Below are positions 22,301 through 34,300 of a stretch of DNA of 64,000 bases, piece by piece. The notes beneath the pieces are model-generated. The model ran no database searches and was not told the DNA's origin. It saw only the letters and a list, made by a program, of their open reading frames with translations. The number at the start of each line of letters is the position of its first letter. The first letter of the stretch is position 1. This DNA is from Nicotiana tabacum (lineage: Eukaryota > Streptophyta > Magnoliopsida > Solanales > Solanaceae), in contig NC_134102.1 of assembly GCF_000715075.1 (NCBI RefSeq), positions 46,385,348-46,449,347 of the forward strand, given 5' to 3'. A program made the position numbers and the translations under genes.

Positions 22301-25300
22301 TGATACTTGAAACAAACCAAATAACAATCAATTACAAGATATAATCCAAGGGAGAAGGGGAATAAATTCATACATGAATTACCTAACATGTCGTAATCTA
22401 AGAGGGGTTAATCAGAGAGAAATGGGACAAAACCCCAACTCTTTTCATAATTTCATAACTAGGTAATGAAAATAAACTCTAAGATGACTGTTTATACTAA
22501 GGGTGTGTTTGGTATGGAGGAAAACATTTTTGTCACGACCCAAAATCCACCTAATCGTGATGACACCTAACCCAACCCGTTAGGTAAGCCAAACAACAGA
22601 TAACACAATTCTAATAGAGATTTATAAATAATCAATAAATGAAATAACTGGACTTCCATATAATATCCCAAGGATCTGTAGTACAAGTCATGAGCTGCTA
22701 AGACTTAGATTTACAAAGCTGGTATGAAAATAAATACAACATCTGCTTGGAATATACATAAACATAATTTAAATCTAAAACTACCAAGGACATGTGGTAG
22801 CTATATCCGGAAAGCAGGTACATCATCAATACCAGCTCCCGCGTATACAATAACATCAACTCCAAGATCCGCACGAAAGGTGCAGATGTTTAGTATGAGT
22901 ACAACCGACCCCATGTACTCAATAAGTAACAAACCTAACCTCGGACTGAAAGCAGTGACGAGCTCGGAAGAAGGCCAGTGTCCAACACCAATGATCAATA
23001 ACAACACATGATATAATGATGACTGTAGAATAAAACAATTCAAGTGATATCATGTTCAACTCGTTCACAAATACAGAAAATTAGGCATGCTTTCCAAGTA
23101 TAATAGTTAAAGCCCAAATCTTTCTCCGAAATCACTAAAACACGAGTTTAACAAGGAAACTGTGATTTTTTCAAACTTTCAACAACAGGTAAGGCATTTC
23201 ATTACCATCTAGCATGAGGAAAAATACATCATTATGCCTACATGTCAAGTCAATAACATCCTAGTGAAGCTATCAAGTACACTCACACTCAGCACGCTCA
23301 CGGTGCCGGGCACAAATGCCCCTCACCATCACACACAAAATCACTCAACATTGTACGGGTGCATGGCACAAATATCCCTCACCATCACACATACAACCAC
23401 ACTCAGCTTGCATCGCTACGCCTCACACTATTAGCGCTAACATTTGGACCGGGTTGCATGCCGCAACGGTTTGATATTTGGATCGGGTTGCATGCCGCAA
23501 CGGTTATATTGATTAGCGCTTGGGCCAGGATCCGCCCCTCTGGAGTCTGATATTACAATGAGCGCTGGCACAGTGCGTTGCGTTTTACAAATAACGCTCG
23601 CCTCTGCTTGTGTAGCAAGAGGCGACAGTGTAGCGAGATGCGGATTTAACGTCGCTTTTAAAAAAAAAGAAAAAGCGCATGGGATTAAAGAAAAAGACCC
23701 GCGATTAGGGCTTTCATACATTTCTTTCTTCTTCAAGCTTCAAACAGCAGAGCAGCTACAACGATTTCTTTCTCCTTGGTCAAATAGCCACAACCACAGT
23801 GGTCGACCTAGCCACATCTCGAGTTTCTGCCATTTTCTTCTTCATCCAAGTCGACCCAGTCAGGTATGCTTCTCTTCTTCTTCGAGTTTCTGCTTTTTTT
23901 TTCTTTTTTCTTTCTTCTTCTTTCATCTTTCTTCAGTGTTCTTTCATCTTTCTTCTTTCTCCTTTCTTTTTTTCTTCCTTTTTCTTCTTCTTCTTCTTCT
24001 TCTTCTTCTTCTTCTTCTCTTCTTTTTATTTTTTTGGCTCTGTTTTTGATCGAGGCATCAAGCAACAATGCAGACTCAACAGAATAGAGAGTCTGTTTTT
24101 GCTCTGTTTTTTCTTCCATTTTCTTCTTCTTCTCTTCTTTTTTTCTTTGCTTTCTTTTTGATCGAGCAACACTCTATTTTTCCTCCGTTCTGACTTCTGT
24201 CTTCCTTTTTTTTCTTCAGTTCTTCTCTCTTCTTCTTTCTCTTTTTGCTCTGTTTTTTGTTTTTCAGTTCCTTCATAGCTTCACTGTTGGGCAGAGGCAG
24301 AGAACTTTATTTCAAACCTGAAATTTCCTCCTTTTTTAGTTATAGAGTAGAATTAATTGCATATTGACTTGATAATTTTTTCCTATAAAACAGTATTGAA
24401 ATGACGTCATCCGATGGTAATAAAAGAAATGATATAGCTTGGAATTATGCTATACAAGGTTCATCAAGATCCACAATTAAATGTGTGTTTTATGAAAAAT
24501 ATACCATGATGGAATAACTCGTCACAAACAACATTTGATTGGTGGATTTAAAAATGTAGTACAATGTCCACTTTGTCCGCCTGAGGTTAGGGAGGAAGTA
24601 AAAGCATTTGTTGAGAAGAAAAATGTGACAAGAACTCAAATGAGTTATGAACCATCGATGAATCTTATTGATGAAGATGATGAAATGGGACCTCCTCCCC
24701 AAACTCAAAAAATATCTTGAAATAGTTTTAGTGGGTCATCCACGCGTACGGTGACAAAAGGTCCTATCAATCTTTATTTCTCGGCAAAACAACAAGAAAA
24801 TTGAAAAGGTGATTCTGGTTCAGGTTTAGAAGCCAAGAAGATTTTGAGGGATACGCGCCGTAAGTGCCTTTGCAACATGGATGTACGATGCATGGCTCCT
24901 TTTCAATTGCGTTAACTACAAAACTTTTGATATGACCCAGGAATGAAGCCTTCTAGCTATCATGAAGTTAGAGTAACTCATCTTAAAAAAGAGGTGAAGA
25001 AGATAGGCAAAATTGTTGAGGAGCATAGAGTGGAATGGAACAAGTTTTGATGTTCCATTATGATGGATAAATGGACAACACGGAATGGAAAAATGGTCAT
25101 ATATGTGCTGGTGAATTCTCCAAGAGGTAGTATTTTTCTTGAATCTTACGATGCTAGCAACTCTTCTACGGACACAACCAAAATGTACAACTTGTTTGCA
25201 AAGACTATTGAGAAAATTGGAAAGGAAAATGTTGTACAAGTTGTTACCGATAACGCTAGTAAGAATGTTAGTGCGGGTAAGATGATGCAAAGGTGTGCAT

Positions 25301-28300
25301 CCACATATTTGTTGGACTCCATGTGCTGCCCATTGTATCAATTTGATATTTGGTGACATATTCAAGGGAACCCATATGCTTCAGGTAACTTTAATATAGT
25401 TATCTTTAAAGCTTTAACTTTATTTATACTTATGTCCTATTAAGTATTAACTATAAAATTGTTATTGTTACTCTTACAGTTTTCACTTAGGCAGTCAAGA
25501 TATATTCTTACATCAGTTAGAGGCCATTGTTGTTGAATTTGATGAGGAAATTTACAAATGAAAGAAATTTGGTGAGACCGGCCAAGACTAGATTTGGAAC
25601 GGCTTTCTTGACTTTGCATAGTTTTTACTTGCAAAAGAAAAACTTGAGAAATCTAGTTCTTTCAAATGAATGGAAAGAAAATAGATATGCAAAGGAAGCT
25701 GAAGGGAAAGAAACTGCCAAAATTTTTATTTCTCCATTTTGGAATAACGTCGTTCAGGCTCTTAAAGTTGGTGGTCCTTTGATTAGGGTACTTCGTATGG
25801 TGGATGGGGAGAGAAAACCACCAATGGGCTATCTTTATGAAGCTATGGATAGAGCCAAAGGAACTATTGAAGCGTCATTTAAGCGTGATATGAGGAAGTA
25901 TGAGAAAGTTTTTGAGATTATTGATAGAAGGTGGTCGGATCAATTCCATCGACCTTGGCGTGCAACAGGCCATATTTTGAACCCGGGATTGTTTTACAAG
26001 AATAATAGAGATGGCACTTTAGATTCAGAGGTGTGAGTTGGATACCATAAATGTCTTGAGAAGTTGGTCCCCGATGCAACGATTGTAGATCAAATAGGGG
26101 AGGAGTTTGGTAAGTACACACAAGCAGATGGCCTATTTGGTTTACAGACGACTATTAGAGCCAGAGACATAAGGTTGCAAGGTAACTAACTTTAATATAG
26201 ATATCCTTATAGTTTTAATTTAATTTATTTGATTTATTTATACTTATTAACTTTTAAAATATTTTTCTATAGTTGAATGGTGGATGCAATTTGGTCCTCA
26301 AACTCCAAACTTGCAAAAGTTTGCCGTCAAAGTACTAAGCTTAACTTCTAGTGCAAAATTGGAACGTATTTGAGCATGTAAGAAGCAAATTTATTATAAT
26401 AATATATTCTATATTGTATTATTAGTGGCATCTATTAATTAATCTCTACAACTTATGCGCAAATTCACTCCAAGAAAAGGAATAGACTTGAGTTATCGCA
26501 TCTCAATGATCTAGTGTATATTAAATACAATAGAACATTGAAGCGTCGTTATGACGCTCGCGATACCATTGATCCAATTTTGTTGGATAACATTGACGAG
26601 GCAAATGAATATGGTTAACTGGAGCCCCACAAATCATGAAGATGAACAAGTGTATGTAGGAGATGATCTCGATTAGGGTACTGTTTTCTAAGTTGCTCGG
26701 ACTCTTCACTTTCAGTGCCGCACCCGTGTCGACACGACGTGGGTGTGGGTATGGGTGTGGGATCCGTGTTGGATCTGGTCAACCGATTTTGGCTACTTTG
26801 ACCAAAATCAACGGAGAAATTTGGGACAGATACAATGATTTTTGAAAACAAATCAAAAGCTAGGGTGATATGGAAGAAAATGGAATACCTTGTATATATA
26901 AATTTCTATGTCAGTCCTTTTCCTTTTATCTCCTTCTAAAATTCTACTCTTGTTCAATATTTTCTTCTTCTCGGAATACCTTGTAAGTTTTTCACATAAT
27001 GTCTCATAATTTAGACATATTTTTATAACTCTATTTTTAAATAATTGAATTATTTTTAGCCGAATCCCTGCACCCGTATCCGTACCTGGATCCGTACCCC
27101 CGAATCTTTAAATTTAGATCATGAAGGATCTGACCTCTAGATCCGCACCCGTATCGGACACCCGCACCCGAGTCCGAGCAACTTAGACTGTTTCTATAGC
27201 GGCTGGAGTTGAGGAGAATATCTATGGTCTTAAAGGGAGTTCTTCAAGTTCAAATAACAAGGGAAATAGAGTAGTTACAAGTTCAAGTCGGTCCCTAATT
27301 GATGAAGACTCCGAGGATGAAAAAGATAATAGCCAATATAATGCTAACATTTTTGAAGTTCAAGAATTTGAAAATCTTGAAGAAGAATAGATGTTGCTTG
27401 TTTTAGTTTATGAATCAACTATGACTATCTATTGAGTTTTAATTTTTGAATTGATATATTTATTAATATATTATTGCTATTAAGCTTTTAGTTTTGTATA
27501 TATATATGCAAATTTAATATTTTATTTTTGTATAAATTGTCGCTTCACATAAAAAAGGCGAGCGCTTCGCTTCTCGCCATAGTGAAGCGGGCCCTCGTCG
27601 CTATTTGTCGCCGCACGCTATCCAAAACACTGTATCAAACCGTTGCGGCATGCAACTCAATCTAAATATAAATCACAATATGGCTCTATAGCTCACTTCG
27701 GTCATCAATCGCTCAAGTCTCAGTTAACCCCATCTCACAGTACTCAGTTCAACAGTATATGAGGCATCAACAACCTGTGAGACATCACAATACTCAATTC
27801 AACAGTATTACACATGTGGCATCAACAACATGCACTGAGATAGAGATAGCATACACAGATATAGTATCATGTACAATTAAGGCAAACAACTCAAAAACTG
27901 CAAGAATAGCCCTATCATGTCTCAAACAAATAAGCACATAGCCTAGACATGATTTCTAACATGAATCATAACTCAAATAATCATACAAGTAGAGAAAAAA
28001 CGGATATAACGAGGTATGATAGCAAAACAAGTCCCATAACAGTCTAAAGTCTACCCGGATCATGAATATCCTGGTGCACGCACACACGCCCGTCACCTAG
28101 CACGTGCGTCACCCCCAACACATTTCAAATATCATAGTTCTTGGGGATAATTACCCTCAAATCCAAGTTTAGATATGTTACTTACCTCAAACAAGCCAAA
28201 ACAATACTCTAGAAGCTCCATTCCGCACAAATCTGACCTGCGAACGGCTCGAAACTAGCCAAAAGCAACTCAAAAACATCAAATAATGCCATAGGAAACA

Positions 28301-31300
28301 AACCCAAACGATAAAAGTCGAATCTTTAATCAAATACTCAAAGTCAACACGGGCCCGCACCCCGGAACTCGACAAAACTCAAAATTTCCGACAACCCATT
28401 CGAATACGAGTCCATCCATACTAGTTTCATCCAATTCCGACTCCGAATCGATATTCAAAACTCAATTATTCTCTTTAGAAAAGTTTAGACAAAAACTCCC
28501 AAATTCTCTTTTAGATTCATCTCTGAAATGCCACAATGAAAGATAGAATCATGTAAAATAATCAAATCTGAGTAAAAAATACTTACCCCAATCCAAATTG
28601 TGAAAATCGCCTCAAGAATCGCCCAAATCCGAGCTCCCAATCTCAAAATGTGATAAAAATGAGTAAAAGTCCGAAAATACTAATACCTCTGCCTCAGGTG
28701 TACCCTTCGCGATCGCGGGACCCACATGGCGAAGCTTACACTATGCGTTTGCGGCCCCAGGTTCGCGATCACGATGCACAACTAAGTCGACGCTCCGCGA
28801 TCGCGATATAGACCTCGCAAACGCGAAAGCAACACCACCAGCTCCCAGTTTCCTTATTCGCGAACGCGATTGACTTCACGCGAACGCGAAGAACAATCTC
28901 CTCCAGTCCAGTTTCCTTATTCGCGAACGCTATTGCTTCTACGCGAACGCGATGAACTACCAACCCAACTGACCAAATACTCAATGCGATCGCGACTCTG
29001 CTCTCGTGATTGCGAAGCTCAACTGGAGCACCAGAAACCAACTTCTCATGCAAACTTCGAAATGGTCCAAATCAATCTATAACACACCCGAGCCCCTCGG
29101 GACCCCGTCCGAACATGCCAATAAGTCCCAAAACATAGCGCGGACCTACTCGAGGCCTCAAATCCCACAATATAACATCAGAACCACGAATTGCACCTCA
29201 ATTCAAGCTTAGTGAACTATTTCAAATTTTCAAATTCAATCACCTCAAATTTTGCACACAAGTTCCAAATGACATAACGAACCTATTCCAACTCCTGGAA
29301 CAACAGTCCGAACCCGATAAACATCGAAGTAAACTTCCGGTCAAACCCATGAATTTTCCAAACCTTCAAATTACTAACTTTCGCCAATTAGAGCCAAAGC
29401 CTTCTAGAAACATCCAATTACCAATCCGGGCACACCCATGTCCAAAATCACCATCCGGACCTAACAGAGCCATCAAAATCCTGATCCGAGGTCAAATACA
29501 CAAAAGTCAAACTTGGTCAACTCTTCCAACTTAAAGCTTTCAAATTAAAAATCATTTCTCCAAATCAATCTCGAACCACTCGAAAATCAAAATCGACCAT
29601 ACACGCAAGTCATAATATCTCATATGAAGCTACTCAAGACCTCAAACCACTGAACGGAATGCAAATGCTCAAAACGACCGCTCGGGTCGTCACAATTTTC
29701 CAAATTTTTCATGCTTGTTGGCTTAAATGTTTTGAAAAATATTTTATTCACATACTATATCATCTCATAACATATTGCTCATCTTCCTCAAATATATGCT
29801 TTATCGAACATAACGTATGTTAACAAAACCTTACAAGCTGATTACTATTCTTAGTGAAAGTGATGTCTTTTTTAAGTACTCAAACTTCCTTTATAGTTCA
29901 TCTATTTTTATCATGGTATATGACAATCTTTATGCTCCACGGCTTACTCTTTGACAACTAATCATGCTCATGTGCACTGAGTTTCATACTCAACCTTGTC
30001 AATGGAATTTGAGGAGATTGCTAAACAAGAGGAGGTGGCTTGGAGACAAAGATCCAGGGCTCTTTGGTTGAAACAAGGTGACATGAAGTCAGGAACACAA
30101 AATTCTTCCACAGAACTGCAAATGCTCATAGAAGATATAATAATATTGACCTGTTGATAGTTGAAGGAGTAGCTGTGGAGAACATTGTAGACATCAAAAG
30201 AGAAATAGTCACATTCTACCTGAAGTTATATACAAAATCAGAGGTGTGGAGACCACAAGGTAATCTTAGGGATTGCCCTATGATTACCCAGAGGAGAATG
30301 AGAATCAAATGCTGCAAAGTCCTTTTGGAGAACAGGAGATATGGGAAAGTGTTGAGGCATGTGCATGGAAGTGATTCACAATGAAGTGGTAGTTGCTGTT
30401 CAAAATTTCCATGCTCAAGGAATATTTGAAGAAAGCTTCAATGCTACCTTTGTAGCATTGATACCTAAGAAGGTTGGAGCTTAGGAATTGAGAGACTTCA
30501 GGCCTTTCAGTCTTATTGGTAGCGTCTACAAAATTATCTCAAAGTTGTTATCAGAGAGACTTAAGAAAGTGGTGAATAAACTGGTGGATACACAACAAAT
30601 GGCCCTCATATGAGGCATGCAAATTATGGATACTATTTTAATAGCAAATGAATGTGTAGATATAAGAACCAAAAGCAAAGAACCTGGGATATTATGCAAA
30701 TAAGATGTTGAGAAGGCATATGATCATTTAAATTGAAATTTCCTTCTAGGAACTCTCATGAAAATGGGTTTTGGAGAGAGATGGATTACTTGGGTCAAAT
30801 TTTGTATCAGCACGGTCAAATTTTCAATACTAGTGAATGGTTCTCCAGCTGGATTCTTTTCTTCTCAAAGAGGTTTGAGACAAGGGGATCCTTTGTCCCC
30901 CTTCCTCTTTATCATTGCCACAGAAGGTCTAAATCATATGATACAGACAACTCAAATCAACAACTGGATTAGGGGTTTCAAAGTGAGTTCCAGGGTTGGT
31001 AGCAATTTGGTGATATCTCATCTTCAATATGCAGATGATACATTGGTCTTTTGTGAAGCTGATAAGAACCAACTGATGATGCTGAGGGTGATCTTCATTC
31101 TCTTTGAAGCCACATCTGGATTGCACATTAACTGGAACAAAAGTTTTATACATCCAGTTAATGAGGTGGAAGAAATTCATAGCTTAGCTGGAATTCTTGG
31201 AGGACGGATTTGGGAGTTGCCAATAGTTTATTTGGGGATGCCTTTAGGGGCCAAGAGTAAGTCAAAAGGGATATGGAATGGGGTGTTAGAAAAATGTGAG

Positions 31301-34300
31301 AAGAAGCTAACAAATTGGAAAAATCAGTACCTGTCCTTGGGGGGTAGATTGATTCTTATTAATTCTGTGTTTGATGCAATGCCTACTTATATGATGTCTC
31401 TCTTTCCCATTCCAGCAAATGTATTGAAAAGGATAGATGCATTACGAAGAAACTTCTTATGGCAAGGTAATAGTGACAATAAAAAAATTCATTTGGTTAA
31501 ATGGGTGTCTCTTTTAGCTAGCAAAAAGGAAGGGGGTCTTGGGATCAAGAATTTGAAAGTCCAGAGCCAAAGCTTGATGATGATATGGCTATGGAGATTT
31601 GCAGCAGAAGATCAACCTAATGGAAACTTGTGATTAAAGAAAATTATGAGATGGAAGAAGAATGGACAACCAAAGTGGTTAATAGTCTATATGGGATCAG
31701 TCTCTGGAAATCTATTAGAAATTTGTGGCCTAAAATGATGACCAAGTCTAAAGTCAGAGTTAGGGATTTAATGAAGATATCCTTCTGGGAAGACAATTAT
31801 AGGTCAAGGAGCTTTGAAACAACTTTTTCCCGACATTCACTCCCTAAATCAACAGCAAGCAGTTGGAGAGGTATGGGCAAACCAAGGCTGGAATCTAACA
31901 TTCAGAAGGCTTCTGAATGATTGGGAGATTGGCAGAGTAACACAGTTCTATAATACTCTAGAGCAGTTTAAAGGGACTTCAACTAGAAAAGACTGCATGA
32001 TATGGCAAGGGCATAAGCAAGGAAAGTTAAATCTGCCTACAAGGAGTTCAATTTTTCAAACAATCATATTGGATGTTGGCCATGGAAGATGATATGGAGA
32101 GTTAAGATTTCATACAAAATTGCTTGCTTTACATGGTTATTGGCAAAAGAAGTAGTGTTGACTCAGGATAACCTTATCAAGAGAGGTTATCAACTTTGTT
32201 CCAAGTGTTACTTATGTGGACAAGAGGCAGAGACAATAAATCATCTCTTTTTACATTGTAGATGGACAACTCAGTTATGGAGGATATTCATTAGTTTGAG
32301 GGGCATCAGGTGGACTATGCCAAGAAGAATACTTGAGGTACTAGCATGCTGGAACAATGAGGGTATATCTTCTAGCGAGAAAGAGAGATGGAGGATTGTC
32401 CCTGCTTGCATTTGGTGGACAATTTGGGAAGAAAGAAATCAGAGATGTTTTGAGGACAAGGCCAGTAGCATCAAAAAATTGAAAATGAAATGTCTTGTCC
32501 TGTTTTATTTTTGGTGTAAACAAGAAGTCTTAGAAGAACCTGAATCTATTTTTGATGTATTAGAATCCGTACGAGAAGACTAAGGATTAGGAGTTTGTTT
32601 TAATTCTTGCAAGTATGGGGGACTACACACCCTTTGTGTATTTTTTTATTAATATACAAATATGTATGTGACCAAAAAAAAAAAAACAACAAGCCATAGA
32701 CATCTGTGTCACGATAATTCATCTCACTAAGGGTAAAATAAAAATTATAAAGTTAAATTGTTTCCAAATGTAGAAATGTATCATTCTTCCTGAGATAGAC
32801 TAAAAAGGAAAGTGTGTCACATAAATTGCAACAGGGAGTAATCAAATTGCAACTAAAATAGCTAAATTCAGCATCCAATATACAATAATGTCGATATTAA
32901 TCTAACTCCTCAAAGTTGAGATTCATATAATCAACCGTTGCTCGTTTGGATCACTTTGGGTGTCATTGTTTGAAGCACATATTTTTATGGACTGCATGAA
33001 GCGATAACCTCTTGTTGCATCATTGTTTTAAGCGACAAAACAATGACTTTTAATACTGATATTAACACAGTGATATGCATGTATGATTTCAACTTCTGTG
33101 CTTTAGGTGCAAGGCTAAGCAACACAGTGCTGGTGTTGGAGGTCTGAGTTGATAATATTCTGGCCTAATTTTTATAAGGCCATCTACCATCAAACTATGA
33201 AATGATGATCTCTTAGTGTGAAATTTGACATTTGGAAACTTGATAAAAGTGTGTACATTAACGCCCTACAATACTCAATAGGGACAGAGCTTTCATCCTT
33301 GTATCCCCTGTTCATACATTGAACTTTCTTGGTGCTCTTTTAGTTATATATGTAAAAATAATGAATTCTTTATGAAAAATTTCTTTTTTTTTTAGAAAGT
33401 TATTGAATTTTTAAAAATATTCATGCTCGAATAATTGAAGTTTGACTTCTACAAAGTGAATTTTGCCGCAATACTAGTTTAAAGGCACACATTCGTACAA
33501 GAAATTCTTAGGAGTTCCTTTTCCCTGTTAGTAATACAATCGAATCTTCCCTTGTTAATCTTACAAGCCTCTTCGGTTTTTGTTGCAACTGAATCCGAGC
33601 TTTTAATTGGTAATATGCAACTTTGTTCTTAAATTAAGAATCCTATATTCTTACAATGAGTTATTCATTGCTATGCAATAAACATAAAAATGTTTGGGAG
33701 TTATTGCATGCAATCTGAAGTTTTTTAGAGTATCTGGCTCAATTTCTATAACTCTTTTTTGGTATGGAACATCCAAAATATTGGACACCATTTTTTTTAC
33801 AATATTATTTATAATTCTGGCTATTTTCAAGTATTCAAATTCAGACTAAGTAAACTTGAATTTCGATGAGGGTGTCCGTTTTGTTAATTTCAAACTAAGA
33901 AGGGAGTCTAAGCGTAATGGTAAGAGTTGTCGCTATGTGACTAGGAGATGAGTTCAAATGTAGTAATAACCCCTTGCAGAAAAGTAAGGTAAGACTGTTT
34001 ACGATAGACCCATTTTAATATGTCCTTTCCAGTACCTCGGGGACAAGGAGAAATTTAGGGCACCTGGCTACATATACCGTATACTATTGAAAATGGTTTA
34101 AATATACCCTTCGTTTCACTATGTGGTTATTTTCGGTCCCTACTGTTATACTATGGTACAAATATACTCTTATTTTGGAGGGACTGCCATGTGGCTGCAT
34201 GTGATTAAAAGGACCCATCCCCATTTTTAAACCTAGTTCACTTAAACATTATTTCACCTCTCCCCCTTTGTCAAATTATGCGAAAAAATGAAGATTGAAA

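Larger units (their letters stand above)
23571..27632 (+). mobile_element. hAT transposon (hAT-2), degenerate, nested in the solo LTR
   Basis: Right end ...TATCCAAAACACTG at 27632 and left CAGTGCGTTGCG at 23571; AAGCG/GCGAGCG subterminal repeats lie at both ends. The encoded transposase remnant is collinear with hAT-1. The 8 bp on either side (CGCTGGCA, TATCAAAC) do not match, so one junction may be rearranged. A further element is inserted at 26689-27185. Confidence 0.75.
22531..29694 (-). mobile_element. Solo-LTR-like gypsy-type sequence with nested hAT
   Basis: Begins TGTCACGACCCAAAATCC and ends CGGGTCGTCACA on the plus strand, i.e. minus-strand TGTGACGACCC...TGACA, TG/CA bounded. The 5-bp duplication ATTTT flanks it (22526-22530 and 29695-29699), and the two flanks rejoin into a MITE sequence (GGTATGGAGGAAAACATTTT / CCAAATTTTTCATGC). 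After subtracting the hAT at 23571-27632 about 3.1 kb remain, with no gag or pol. This fits a solo LTR of a long-LTR gypsy family; a related fragment ends at 56085. Confidence 0.75.

Noticed and set aside
22724..23011. ORFs at the left end of the solo LTR as genes
   Set aside because: They lie within non-coding LTR sequence bounded by TG/CA and a 5-bp duplication and match no protein family I know.
23799..24276. Long Phe/Ser-rich or Lys/Glu-rich ORFs on both strands
   Set aside because: They arise from a pyrimidine-rich tract with a (TTC)n run in the hAT-2 leader; composition, not coding, explains them.
28700..29020. CRISPR-like regularly repeated palindromes
   Set aside because: Units are 8-12 bp, irregularly spaced and diverged, within a plant LTR; nothing resembles repeat-spacer structure or cas genes.
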